A stretch of DNA of 64,000 nt from Nitrososphaerota archaeon (lineage in GTDB: Archaea > Thermoproteota > EX4484-205 > JAAOZP01): positions 200,238 through 264,237 of the forward strand of contig JAAOZP010000012.1 in NCBI GenBank assembly GCA_011605725.1. The letters are read 5' to 3'. This document shows, in pieces, positions 18,393 to 25,977 of the stretch. The position numbers and the translations under genes were made by a program. Each line of letters opens with the position of its first letter. Within the stretch, counting starts at the first letter, position 1. The notes beneath the pieces were generated by a model that was not told the DNA's origin, made no database searches, and saw nothing but the letters and a program-made list of their open reading frames with translations.

Positions 18393-18560
18393 ATGTACTC
18401 TGAGGACTACATGAGCATGATGATCACGGTGGCTGTTATGTCCCTAGTGATAATCGCAGCCATCGTCGTATTCTTATGTAGAAGAAGGAAAAAGATTCCT
18501 TCCCTGCCACCTTCGCCGCCTCCGCCAACTCCTCCGTCGCATTCCACATCTTTTACATAA
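18393..18560 (+). CDS. Small single-span membrane protein with proline-rich tail
   Basis: An ATG at 18393 gives a 55-residue product, MYSEDYMSMMITVAVMSLVI and onward, with one transmembrane span (about 9-29), an immediate basic stop-transfer CRRRKK and a proline-rich C-terminus (PPSPPPPTPPS). A longer GTG-started version from 18276 (94 residues) would run through the GC-rich island and looks less likely. Small membrane proteins with basic collars usually sit with the tail in the cytoplasm. No family is recognised and there is no clear operon partner. Confidence 0.4.
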   Translation: MYSEDYMSMMITVAVMSLVIIAAIVVFLCRRRKKIPSLPPSPPPPTPPSHSTSFT

Positions 18561-18645
18561 ATATGTATTCCCCTCTTTTTCCCATGTTTTAAGAACATAA
18601 GATTTATTAATTCGAAGAATGGTATTTATCCGGTAAATCTGAAAG

Positions 18646-18879
18646 ATGGCAGAAAGTCGAGTAGGTTCGAAAGGAGAGCTATTTCTACCTAAGAAGATTA
18701 GGGAAGAGCTAGGCCTTCACCCTCATACAAAAGTAATCTATAGGGTTGAGGGAAACAGGCTTGTGGTTGAACCAATTCCAAGCCTTGAGGAAGTGCTGAA
18801 GAAACAGCCATCTGTTGAGATCACCCTTGAAGAATTCCATGAATTCAGAAGGGAGCTGTCTAGGAGGGCAGAGTCTTGA
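18646..18879 (+). CDS. vapB: AbrB/SpoVT-fold antitoxin (VapB type)
   Basis: The 77-residue protein has the swapped-hairpin AbrB fold: VGSKGELFLPKKIREELGLHP at 6-26, then KVIYRVEGNRLVVEPI. The C-terminal helix (about 58-77) is expected to bind and block the VapC active site. AbrB-type antitoxins dimerise, bind their own promoter and are degraded to free the toxin. Its stop overlaps the start of the vapC gene, and TATA-like ATTTAT lies upstream (about 18603-18628). Confidence 0.85.
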   Translation: MAESRVGSKGELFLPKKIREELGLHPHTKVIYRVEGNRLVVEPIPSLEEVLKKQPSVEITLEEFHEFRRELSRRAES

Positions 18880-19337
18880 AGATACTGTTAGATACGACGT
18901 ATCTTCTACCAGCGATAGGCATCTCTCTTAAGGATTTTCCAAGAGACGTTTTAATTATGTTAAGGCGTAAAGGAAATCAGGTCTTTATAAGTGACATAAG
19001 TATCTTTGAGCTTTCAGCCAAAGGTGCTAAATACGTTAGTGCAAAGAAACTCTCTGCTGAAAGGGTGATTGAGGGCATAAGAGCCATAGTCTTCGATGAA
19101 AACATAGTTAAGATACCCATTCATGAAAGCAGGATTCTGCTCACGGCCTTAAGGATTAGGGATTGGCTCAGTGACTTTATAGACTGTCTTATAATCTCAT
19201 CAGCCCTAAATCAATGCGATGCCTTGATAAGTGAGGATACCGATATTCAAAGCCTAGAAGGAAACAGAGCGTTTCACGAATTGTTAGAAATGATAAATCC
19301 TAAATTTGAGATCCGTACACTAGCTGAAATCACTTAA
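18876..19337 (+). CDS. vapC: PIN-domain ribonuclease toxin (VapC type)
   Basis: This 153-residue PIN nuclease starts at TTG 18876, overlapping vapB by 4 bp. Acidic residues expected for Mg2+ binding are visible at D6 (LLDTTYL), the Glu of ISIFELSAK, D in SDFIDCLIISSA and the SEDTD block near the C-terminus. VapC toxins cut specific RNAs, often tRNA or rRNA, when VapB is lost. The PIN core is intact, so the module appears functional. A remnant of another AbrB-type gene lies about 1 kb downstream. Confidence 0.85.
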   Translation: MKILLDTTYLLPAIGISLKDFPRDVLIMLRRKGNQVFISDISIFELSAKGAKYVSAKKLSAERVIEGIRAIVFDENIVKIPIHESRILLTALRIRDWLSDFIDCLIISSALNQCDALISEDTDIQSLEGNRAFHELLEMINPKFEIRTLAEIT

Positions 19338-19436
19338 ATCATGTTGAAGCTCTTTTATTGTTATTGTATTTAGTGCACCGAGCGATCCTGCAACCTTCGT
19401 CTCTCTCCAGCTTCTAAATTCCACCAGCTCTCTCAC
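19320..19436 (-). CDS. Doubtful 38-residue ORF, or gene remnant
   Basis: A GTG-started minus-strand frame (beginning VRELVEFRSWRETK, ending LSDFS) fills much of the gap between the convergent vapC and YjjX genes and overlaps the vapC end. The upstream sequence contains a TATA-like ACTTATACTAG around 19449-19459. Composition is protein-like, but no family is recognised. It may be the tail of a lost gene. The remainder of 19338-19562 shows nothing else. Confidence 0.2.
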   Translation of the reverse strand: MRELVEFRSWRETKVAGSLGALNTITIKELQHDLSDFS

Positions 19437-19562
19437 GAAAAAGCCCTAGTATAAGTCAGCTCGGCCGATATTTGCCGCGCCCCTGGAAGCTGGACTTCGT
19501 TGTGCAGAAGAAGAAAATAACCTAATTTTCCATATTTTTCTCAGCTACCGGTAGGTTTCGCC

Positions 19563-20093
19563 TTATCCAGTGTATAAATCCGGGTGGAGCTTTCTTGCCA
19601 TAGCGTATAGAAGAGTGTGTTCCCATGATTCTTGCCTATTTGTAAGCTCATTCGTCAATACTCCTACGGCCCCCATCTTTCTTTTGGTTCCACTTATGCC
19701 AGTAATTTCATCAATCACATCCCCCAGCTCCTTTCCACTCAGAACCTTTTTCACGACGACGTCTGGCAGCTCAATACCACCGCCACACCCAAGTGCCACT
19801 TCGCCTTCCACACCGGCAACAGCACACCAGCCGGTTAGAAAATATCTGCCAGCCCTTCTGGCAACTCCGCCCTCGAGACCAACGCCAAGATCGGCTTCAG
19901 CTTTTACGATGGCCTCCTTGGCTCGGTATATCGCTCCCTCGGCACACTCCTCGTCCGTTAAAGGCGTGTGCGAAACCTTTGACGCGACATCCACTGGAAT
20001 GATCTCGACGTCGCCGTATATTCTTCTCATAATGTTTTCTGTTGCTTTTATTTTAACAGGATTTGTTGAGCCTACTGCAACTTTTATTACCAT
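19563..20093 (-). CDS. Inosine/xanthosine triphosphatase, YjjX family
   Basis: The 176-residue protein has the ITPase-like fold of the YjjX/DUF84 family: VGSTNPVKIKATENIM at the N-terminus, then DEECAEGAIYRAKEA, the GVGLEGGVAR loop and a final RQESWEHTLLYAMARK. Family members remove damaged non-canonical purine nucleoside triphosphates (ITP, XTP) from the pool. The length is standard. A TATA box sits 26 bp upstream, so the mRNA should be leaderless. No operon partner is present. Confidence 0.9.
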   Translation of the reverse strand: MVIKVAVGSTNPVKIKATENIMRRIYGDVEIIPVDVASKVSHTPLTDEECAEGAIYRAKEAIVKAEADLGVGLEGGVARRAGRYFLTGWCAVAGVEGEVALGCGGGIELPDVVVKKVLSGKELGDVIDEITGISGTKRKMGAVGVLTNELTNRQESWEHTLLYAMARKLHPDLYTG

Positions 20094-20113
20094 CGGGCAT
20101 GATTCCTGAAACA

Positions 20114-20124
20114 GTTTTAAAAGG
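20114..20124 (-). promoter_or_regulatory. TATA box of the YjjX-family gene
   Basis: CCTTTTAAAAC on the minus strand is centred about 26 bp before the ATG at 20093. Confidence 0.45.
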
Positions 20125-20155
20125 CTTACGATTTAAGGAAAACTACATCGCATCA

Positions 20156-20436
20156 TTAGTTATTTCTAAGTTTCTCCGCCATCTCTTTCTCTTTTGACTT
20201 GAAAACTGCCTTGGCTCTGGAAGGCTTTACGGAAGCGCGCTATGGATGGAACCAGATAGGTTAATGTATCACGCTAGCCTTCAGGAAAAACATCCTTTGG
20301 AGGATTTACAACCGGTTGTATGACCATCTTCTTACCTTTTAACATCTCAATCTTTATCACCCGGCTTAAGACCATTCTTCTATATGCCTTTAGGGAAAAC
20401 CATCTGTCCTTTCGTAGATACTTTTACTTCAGCAGT
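20156..20436 (-). pseudogene. Degraded AbrB/SpoVT-type antitoxin gene
   Basis: Reading the minus strand from about 20436 gives TAEVKVSTKGQMVFPKGI, a stop codon, KNGLKPGDK, a frameshift, then KIEMLKGKKMVIQPVVNPP. After a further shift it reads KPSRAKAVFKSKEKEMAEKL and a stop at 20156. The first two blocks are the classic AbrB hairpin sequence (VKVSTKGQ.V.PK.I...LKPGDK). At least one in-frame stop and two frameshifts break the gene, and no start codon remains. It is decayed and differs from the intact vapB at 18646. No PIN partner is seen beside it. A GCGCGC tract at 20235 lies inside the remnant. Confidence 0.6.
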
Positions 20437-20444
20437 GCACTAAA

Positions 20445-20456
20445 GGTTAAATTTTA
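20445..20456 (+). promoter_or_regulatory. TATA box of the fumarase operon
   Basis: GGTTAAATTTTA is centred 26 bp upstream of the TTG start at 20477, giving a leaderless transcript. Confidence 0.5.
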
Positions 20457-20457
20457 G

Positions 20458-20475
20458 GGTAGTTTACATACTACC
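20458..20475 (+). promoter_or_regulatory. Candidate operator: inverted repeat GGTAGT-N6-ACTACC
   Basis: A perfect 6-bp inverted repeat with 6-bp spacer fills the space between the TATA box and the start codon of the fumarase operon. A repressor bound here would block initiation. The regulator is unknown. Confidence 0.35.
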
Positions 20476-20476
20476 G

Positions 20477-21073
20477 TTGGCTAGAGGACAAAGGCTCAGG
20501 ACTCCTCTCGAAAAAGAGGAGGTTGCTCGGCTTAAGGCTGGGGACATCATATACGTAAGCGGAGAAGTGTTTACTAGCAGGGATAGGACTCAGAAGTTGA
20601 TACTGGAGAACCGGGATAAGTTGCCTTTTTCCCCTAAAGGCCTGTTAGAGTTCCACGCTGGCCCGATAGTTAGGAGAGAAGGTTCAGAATGGAAGGTTGT
20701 TTCAATCGGTCCCACTACAAGCTTCAGGATGGAGAACAGTGAATATGGTTTCATTAAAGAGACGGGGATTGCAGGCGTCATTGGAAAAGGCGGCATGGGA
20801 AGTAAAACCAGAGAAGCATGCAGGGAGTTTAAAGCCTTTTACGGAGTTCTTCCAGGTGGAGCTGCAGCTCTGATAGCCAAAAGCGTTAAACGCATAATTG
20901 GAGTTTACTGGCTTGAAGAGCTTAGTGTTCCCGAGGCCATGTGGCATCTCGAAGTCGAGAACCTTGGGCCGATAACAGTTGTTATTGATTCTTTCGGAAA
21001 TGACTTATACGAAGACCTAAGAAAAAGGATTGACGAAAACCTTTCAAGAACTTTGAAAAGCTTGGGGGAATAG
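20477..21073 (+). CDS. Class I fumarate hydratase, beta subunit (Fe-S hydro-lyase C-terminal type)
   Basis: The 198-residue protein matches the beta (C-terminal) part of two-subunit class I fumarases/L-tartrate dehydratases. It contains FHAGPIVRREG, the substrate loop GPTTSFRMENSEYGFI, and GKGGMGSKTREACREFKAFYGVLPGGAAAL. With the alpha subunit it interconverts fumarate and malate in the TCA cycle. The start is TTG at 20477. Gene order is beta then alpha with a 4-bp gap, the reverse of the domain order in fused bacterial FumA. Confidence 0.85.
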   Translation: MARGQRLRTPLEKEEVARLKAGDIIYVSGEVFTSRDRTQKLILENRDKLPFSPKGLLEFHAGPIVRREGSEWKVVSIGPTTSFRMENSEYGFIKETGIAGVIGKGGMGSKTREACREFKAFYGVLPGGAAALIAKSVKRIIGVYWLEELSVPEAMWHLEVENLGPITVVIDSFGNDLYEDLRKRIDENLSRTLKSLGE

Positions 21074-21077
21074 AGCT

Positions 21078-21950
21078 ATGGAAGGCGGAGACCTTAAAGA
21101 CCATATTGTTGAAGCAATAAGACTCTGCGAAACATCTCTTCCAATCGACGTGAAGAACCGTTTGAAAAAAACATACGAGAATGAGGATAGAGAGGTTCCG
21201 AAGAAAATACTGGGTGCTCTGTTGAAAAATGTTGAAATTGCTGAAAAGGAGGGTAGACCGATATGTCAAGATACGGGCATATTAACCTTCTACGTTAAGA
21301 GAGGCGAATGGAAGGAGAATGAGCTACATAGAATCATCGTTGAAGCAGTTAAAGAAGCCAGTAGTAAAATACCGTTAAGGCCGAACGCCATAGACTTCCC
21401 GTCTAAGAAGAACTCTGGAAACAATACCGGAAGATTCATTCCATGGATTGTCTGGGAGCCAGGTGGAGAACATTTGGAAATAACCATAATAGCTAAGGGC
21501 GGTGGCTCTGAGGCTGTTTCAAGCCTAAGAGTTTTACCGGCTACTGTTGAGGAAAAAGAGATTTTCCGAGCGGTGCTTGAAAGCGTTGCTCAAGCCGGGG
21601 CAAGACCATGTCCTCCGATTATTCTCGGAGTCGGAATCGGGCCTTCTTCGGAAATAGCTCTTGAACTGGCTAAGAAAGCTGTTTATCTGCGGCCTCTGGG
21701 AGAAAGGCATGAGGACAGTGTTATCGCAAGAATAGAGGAAGAACTCTTAAGAATGGTTAACCGTCTTGATATAGGTGTCCACGGCTTCGGAGGCTTAACG
21801 GCGATGGATGTTCATTTGGAGTATGCGTCCATTCATCCTTCATCCATGGTTGTTGGAGTCGTTGCAAGCTGCTGGGCATTGAGGAAAGCCACGCTGAAGG
21901 AATGCGGCGGTATTGTGAAGATTACAAGCCACAAGATGTATCTAACATGA
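21078..21950 (+). CDS. Class I fumarate hydratase, alpha subunit (4Fe-4S)
   Basis: This 290-residue alpha subunit carries the cluster ligands expected for a [4Fe-4S] hydro-lyase: Cys in [12 protein letters not shown], Cys in [13 protein letters not shown] and Cys in LKECGGIVK. It also has [12 protein letters not shown] and the [16 protein letters not shown] substrate/cluster loop. It pairs with the upstream beta subunit, and overlapping expression is ensured by the 4-bp spacing. L(+)-tartrate dehydratase activity is an alternative for this family. The fumarase reading is preferred on general grounds because no tartrate genes are nearby. Confidence 0.85.
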   Translation: MEGGDLKDHIVEAIRLCETSLPIDVKNRLKKTYENEDREVPKKILGALLKNVEIAEKEGRPICQDTGILTFYVKRGEWKENELHRIIVEAVKEASSKIPLRPNAIDFPSKKNSGNNTGRFIPWIVWEPGGEHLEITIIAKGGGSEAVSSLRVLPATVEEKEIFRAVLESVAQAGARPCPPIILGVGIGPSSEIALELAKKAVYLRPLGERHEDSVIARIEEELLRMVNRLDIGVHGFGGLTAMDVHLEYASIHPSSMVVGVVASCWALRKATLKECGGIVKITSHKMYLT

Positions 21951-22016
21951 TTATTATCTGAAGCGAACATTACTAGCGAAACGCTTTTATGCAAGATGTG
22001 GAAATCAGTTTGGAAT

Positions 22017-22919
22017 TCAGGTTTCAGATATTATCTTCCTGACGAATTCCACGTCTTTTTTCAAAACCGCTTTTCTTTCTTCCCCAACATATTTCCCCAG
22101 AGACTCGTCTTCAATCGTTAAATCACCAGCATACCCTGCTTTTCTTAAAACCTGAACTACTCTTTTCAAGTCGACATCTCCCTCGTAAAGAGGTACTCCG
22201 ACCTGAGGATAATCTTCCCCGGGACGCCTCTGCTTCTCCCTTTTAGCTTCAGGATACTTCAGATTTTTAAGGTGAGTATGTTTAACTAGCTTCGCATATT
22301 TTTCTATGAGCTCATGAACCTTGCTCAACGGATAACCATACCAATAGAAGTTTCCAGTATCCAGCGTTATGCCTACTCTTTCATCATCTATCTCTTTAAA
22401 CGCGTAGTCTAAAAACCGCTCATCGTTGCTAACATAGCCATGGTTTTCAACAGCATAAGCTACCCTACTACCCTCTGTTTCCTTTAAGAGGCGTTTCATT
22501 ATTTCAACAAAATGCTTAGCATACTCTTCAACAGGTTTCTCTTCTCTTATTTGCATATGCGAGTTTATTCTTATGATTTCAACCCCGATTTCATCCGCAA
22601 GCTGCGTCGCCTTTCTAATGTAATCCAACTCCTCTTCAAGATTTTCGTTTGAAAAATCGTTCTCCAGCAATATTGTGCATGGTTTTAAACCTGTTTTTTT
22701 AGAAAAATCTAGAAATTGTCTTCTCTCATCAGCGTCTCTCAGGTTAAAACCTAGCTTAATTACATGATCCATATCTTCATACGTATTTTGAGTCAATGTT
22801 TTGTTGACATACATTTCATATCTGTCTAAACCTAAATCCTTCAGACCCTTAACCAGATCCTCATAACCGACCCATATTACCGTGAAATCCCTAACCGCGA
22901 CGTACATTTTTGGCTTCAC
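22017..22919 (-). CDS. Sugar phosphate isomerase/epimerase family TIM barrel
   Basis: This 300-residue xylose-isomerase-like TIM barrel shows metal-binding positions in order: Glu in YAVENHGYV, Asp in ITLDTGNFYW, His in KHTHLKNLKY and Glu in TIEDESLG. The family includes ketose 3-epimerases, inosose dehydratases and hydroxypyruvate isomerases, so the exact reaction is open. GTG at 22919 or ATG at 22907 could start it. It shares a strand with the nitroreductase gene upstream (33-bp gap), but the two functions are not obviously linked. Confidence 0.75.
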   Translation of the reverse strand: MKPKMYVAVRDFTVIWVGYEDLVKGLKDLGLDRYEMYVNKTLTQNTYEDMDHVIKLGFNLRDADERRQFLDFSKKTGLKPCTILLENDFSNENLEEELDYIRKATQLADEIGVEIIRINSHMQIREEKPVEEYAKHFVEIMKRLLKETEGSRVAYAVENHGYVSNDERFLDYAFKEIDDERVGITLDTGNFYWYGYPLSKVHELIEKYAKLVKHTHLKNLKYPEAKREKQRRPGEDYPQVGVPLYEGDVDLKRVVQVLRKAGYAGDLTIEDESLGKYVGEERKAVLKKDVEFVRKIISET

Positions 22920-22952
22920 TGGTAGAAAGCATTTTACAAGGATTATCGCGCA

Positions 22953-23471
22953 CTAGTTTTTTGATTTAAACCCATATTTTTCCCAATGCGTCACTTCTTC
23001 AAGCGGTCTTCTGTTTCTACTGGGCTTCTCATCAGGATAGCCGACTGAAACAGTGCATAGGACTCTAAGCCCCTCAGGTATTCCAAGTAGCTTCTTTATA
23101 GGTTCTTCAAAGGGAGTATTCAGCACACCCATCCAGCATGTCCCAAGCCCCATAGAATGGGCTGCAAGAAGGAAGTTTTGCACGGAAACCGCAACATCCC
23201 CATGGTACCAGTTGCTGCTCCTCCCGGGGTCAGCTATGAAAACCACTACGACAGGACTGTCAGCCATGAATCTCCCGTACCTATGTATTTCTGCAAGCTT
23301 CCTCCTGGTTTCTGGATTCTTCACCACTAGGAACTCCCATGGCTGGGAGTTGTTAGCCGATGGAGCCCATCTGGCTGCTTCAAGACACTCGATTATCTTC
23401 TCATCCTCCACCGGCGTCGACTTATACTTTCTAATGCTCCGCCTTGTTTTAATCGCTTCCATCACGTCCAT
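22953..23471 (-). CDS. Nitroreductase-family flavoprotein
   Basis: The 172-residue protein has the FMN-binding N-terminus (MEAIKTRRSIRKYKSTPV), the ARWAPSANNSQPWEF block at about 32-47 and the C-terminal VSVGYPDEKP ... RRPLEEVTHWEKYG. Members use FMN and NAD(P)H to reduce nitro groups, quinones or other acceptors, or iodotyrosines. An AATATG-like TATA element is at about 23503-23513. Length is typical. The remnant at 15899 appears to be a lost relative. Confidence 0.85.
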   Translation of the reverse strand: MDVMEAIKTRRSIRKYKSTPVEDEKIIECLEAARWAPSANNSQPWEFLVVKNPETRRKLAEIHRYGRFMADSPVVVVFIADPGRSSNWYHGDVAVSVQNFLLAAHSMGLGTCWMGVLNTPFEEPIKKLLGIPEGLRVLCTVSVGYPDEKPSRNRRPLEEVTHWEKYGFKSKN

Positions 23472-23601
23472 CTTTAAACACCTAGGAAGATTTCACGAAA
23501 CATCTTAATATGTTTTACTGTAATCGATAGGAATCATTATAACGTCAGAATCACAGTAATGAGGGGAAAACAGTAAACTAGATTTGTAAACCAGAAAGTT
23601 T

Positions 23602-24774
23602 TTAAGACCCACCCGCTTCGGCCTCGAAGACCCAGCCATCAAGGTTTCTACAAATCAGCGTAAGTATTCGCATAGACTCCTCCGGTTTCATGGCGAGAAA
23701 AAGCGCGGCAACGTGCTTGCAAAACTGTTTTTGACCAATTCTTTTAACCCAGTCCTCACAGTAATGCTTCAGCCTCCTTTCAGAAAGACTTATCGCAACA
23801 GTATACTCCTTGATCCTGGCTTTAACATTCTCTTCTCCAGCCTCCTCGATAATCACTCTCCCAATCAGTTCCCTAGCCCTCTCCAGCCTACCGCCCTCCA
23901 AGAAGGCCGAGACCAGTTTCTCAACATCCTTCCCACCGGAAGAAAGAGCTGCTTCAACCCTGCTAACCGTCCTCCTTAAGCCCTCTTCTCTGAAGTAGCT
24001 GAGAATCTTGTTCAAAGCCTCTTCCTGAGGCTTCTCAGCAACCCCAATGATCTTCATCATTTGAAGCGCGTTCTTTACCGCATAGCCTCTGAAATGGTTG
24101 TTAAAGTACACGTAAACCTTCTTAGCCCTGGAGGAAAGCTCCGTCAGCCTCCCCTTCCACTCCTCAAGCTCCTCAACCCTGTAATCGTAATAGTACCATG
24201 GTTCTTTCCCCCTACCGTGAAACCTTACGTAGGAGAATTCGCTGGTAACTTTCAATAATGCAGGTAGAAGAGGCTCGTCGACAACACAGTACCCCACGTT
24301 ATTCTCAGCAAGGGTTTTGAAAGCCTCGTCATTCATCCAAGTCGGATGCCTGAATTCAACAGCAAAATCATAATCTTCAGGAAGACTTCTTAAGAATTCG
24401 TTGAAGCCTTTGAATGCTTGGGCAGGCTTTGGTGGAAGCTGGAGAAGCAGAGGTCCAAGCTTCCCACTTTCCTTGAGAGGAGTAAGTAAGCTTAAGAAGA
24501 GTTTTAAATCTCTCACAGCACCTTTTTCCAGATCCATTAGTTTCACATGGGTTACTGTTTTAGGAACTTTAAGGGAGAACGTGAAGCCTTTAGGCGAGGA
24601 TCTTGCGAGAGCACGTATCAAGCCCGGATTAGGCTGTTTATAGAAGGAGGAATCTACTTCAACCGTTTTAAAAACACTCGCATACTGCTGAAACATCTTC
24701 TCACTACTCGTGTAGAACACGTTAAGCCAATCCTTATAGCTCCAGCCTGAAGTCCCTATAACGACGTTGTTCAA
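23602..24774 (-). CDS. DUF72 (YecE-like) protein with C-terminal helical extension
   Basis: Residues 1-235 (counted from TTG 24774) are the DUF72 TIM barrel: NNVVIGTSGWSYKDWLNVFY, VEVDSSFYKQP, YDFAVEFRHPTW, SYVRFHGRG and VYVYFNNHFRGYAVKNA. DUF72 structures are TIM barrels of undetermined function. About 150 further residues form a charged helical domain seen in some archaeal members. A longer reading from GTG 24819 would add an unusual LLKVYHLWISC start. TTG at 24774 is chosen because AAAGTTTATCAC is centred 27-30 bp upstream and homologues begin with GTSGW. Confidence 0.8.
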   Translation of the reverse strand: MNNVVIGTSGWSYKDWLNVFYTSSEKMFQQYASVFKTVEVDSSFYKQPNPGLIRALARSSPKGFTFSLKVPKTVTHVKLMDLEKGAVRDLKLFLSLLTPLKESGKLGPLLLQLPPKPAQAFKGFNEFLRSLPEDYDFAVEFRHPTWMNDEAFKTLAENNVGYCVVDEPLLPALLKVTSEFSYVRFHGRGKEPWYYYDYRVEELEEWKGRLTELSSRAKKVYVYFNNHFRGYAVKNALQMMKIIGVAEKPQEEALNKILSYFREEGLRRTVSRVEAALSSGGKDVEKLVSAFLEGGRLERARELIGRVIIEEAGEENVKARIKEYTVAISLSERRLKHYCEDWVKRIGQKQFCKHVAALFLAMKPEESMRILTLICRNLDGWVFEAEAGGS

Positions 24775-24798
24775 ACCCCTTAAACAACTTATCCACAA

Positions 24799-24810
24799 GT
24801 GATAAACTTT
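24799..24810 (-). promoter_or_regulatory. TATA box of the DUF72 gene
   Basis: AAAGTTTATCAC on the minus strand is centred about 30 bp upstream of the TTG at 24774 and supports that start. Confidence 0.4.
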
Positions 24811-24828
24811 TAGTAGCACGAGTTATAA

Positions 24829-24840
24829 TGCTTATAAGCA
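24829..24840 (+). promoter_or_regulatory. Palindromic TATA element TGCTTATAAGCA
   Basis: A perfect 12-bp palindrome containing TTATAA is centred exactly 26-27 bp upstream of the ATG of the tiny ORF at 24861. Being palindromic it could also contribute to minus-strand transcription. Confidence 0.4.
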
Positions 24841-24860
24841 AGACGGGAGAATCAGGGAAA

Positions 24861-24956
24861 ATGTCCGGGTTTACTCTAGAGCTACAGGATTCCCTAATTC
24901 TTTTCTTCACACTTATAGGGTTCCTGCAACTATACTATCTCTCCTGCTACCTTTAA
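24861..24956 (+). CDS. Possible 31-residue membrane peptide
   Basis: ATG at 24861 opens MSGFTLELQDSLILFFTLIG, followed by FLQLYYLSCYL and a stop. It is one hydrophobic span preceded by an acidic N-terminus. The start lies at the ideal distance from the palindromic TATA box for a leaderless mRNA. No homologue is known to me. The chance of a spurious ORF of this size is considerable. Confidence 0.3.
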   Translation: MSGFTLELQDSLILFFTLIGFLQLYYLSCYL

Positions 24957-25078
24957 GCAGCGCGTGCTTTTACCATCTATTATCCTTTCGGCTTTATTGT
25001 CCACACGTCCTACTACGTAGCTGAGCTCCTTACACTTTGTCTTTACGTAGTACGAAACTAATAATCATAAATGCTATA

Positions 25079-25161
25079 TTTAATCAGTTGTACGCTTCTA
25101 GAAGAGGAAGAAGCATTTAACAGCTCTTAGAGAAAAAGTTATAAGCGTACAACTGATTAAA
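25079..25161 (+). repeat. 19-bp perfect inverted repeat with 45-nt spacer
   Basis: TTTAATCAGTTGTACGCTT (25079-25097) and its exact reverse complement (25143-25161) flank a 45-nt centre. The right arm overlaps the TATA-like GTTATAAGC (25138-25146) of the creatininase gene and ends 14 bp before its TTG. No target-site duplication is seen. It may be an operator pair, an RNA hairpin or a small MITE-like element. The rest of 24957-25078 holds a shorter imperfect repeat, ACTACGTA/TACGTAGT (about 25013-25052), and no gene. Confidence 0.75.
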
Positions 25162-25175
25162 GAAACGGGTTAGGA

Positions 25176-25952
25176 TTGCTTTGGGAGTGTTTAACAAGCC
25201 CCGATATAAAGGAAGCAGCTGAGAAAAAACTTGTTGCAATTCTTCCAGTAGGCTCGATTGAAATACATGGGCCTCACATGCCGACAGGAACAGACTCCAT
25301 AACTATCCGCGAGATAACTAGGATGGCTGCTGAAAAAGAGCCGGCAGTAGTGCTGCCAACACTCTACTATGCTTATGTTCCTGAAAACCGACATTTCCCT
25401 GGAACAATATCGCTAAGCGCGAGGACAATACTCACTATTCTCGAGGAAATATGCGACGAGGTTGCGAGAAACGGTTTTAAAAAAATACTTATCGTAAACG
25501 GTCATGGGGGAAACAATAATCTTCTAAGGGTTTTCCTGAGGGAAAGCCTGCATAGGAAGAAGGACTATGTTATTTACGCGTTGATCGAGCCATGGTCTTC
25601 GATAGAGGAGATTGCTGAGAAAATATGTGAAAGCAAGGTAACTGGTCATGCTTGCGAGCGTGAGACCAGCATGGGGTTATACTTGTTTGAAAACCTGATT
25701 AAGATGGAGAATGTTAAGCAGGAGGCGAAGACAGGGGGGACGAACCTCCCCGGCGTCGAAACACCTGTCGACTGGCAGGCTTACGCGGTCCAGCTCTATC
25801 TCGGCGACCCAAGGCTGGCGACGAGGGAGAAGGGTAAAACATTGGTTGAGGGGATTGTTGATTTCGTAGCGGAAGCGATAAGAAGAATTAAACAGGATGA
25901 GAAGGTTCCGTTAATACTTGACGATTTCTACCGGAAGGCTTACGGACAGTAG
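25176..25952 (+). CDS. Creatininase-family amidohydrolase
   Basis: The 258-residue protein has the creatininase metal site: E and H in VGSIEIHGPHMPTGTD (about 26-41), followed by VNGHGGNNNLLRVF (about 108-121) and a later Glu/Cys region HACERETSMG. Members open cyclic amides or lactams. Examples are creatininase and archaeal ArfB, a formylamidopyrimidine formyl hydrolase of riboflavin/F420 synthesis. Which reaction occurs here is unclear. TTG at 25176 starts the gene. The inverted repeat immediately upstream suggests specific regulation. Confidence 0.8.
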   Translation: MLWECLTSPDIKEAAEKKLVAILPVGSIEIHGPHMPTGTDSITIREITRMAAEKEPAVVLPTLYYAYVPENRHFPGTISLSARTILTILEEICDEVARNGFKKILIVNGHGGNNNLLRVFLRESLHRKKDYVIYALIEPWSSIEEIAEKICESKVTGHACERETSMGLYLFENLIKMENVKQEAKTGGTNLPGVETPVDWQAYAVQLYLGDPRLATREKGKTLVEGIVDFVAEAIRRIKQDEKVPLILDDFYRKAYGQ

Positions 25953-25977
25953 GGAATACCGATTTAAAACTGGCTTG

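Noticed and set aside
19570..20109. 179-codon plus-strand ORF
   Set aside because: It is antisense to the YjjX-family gene, whose motifs are unambiguous.
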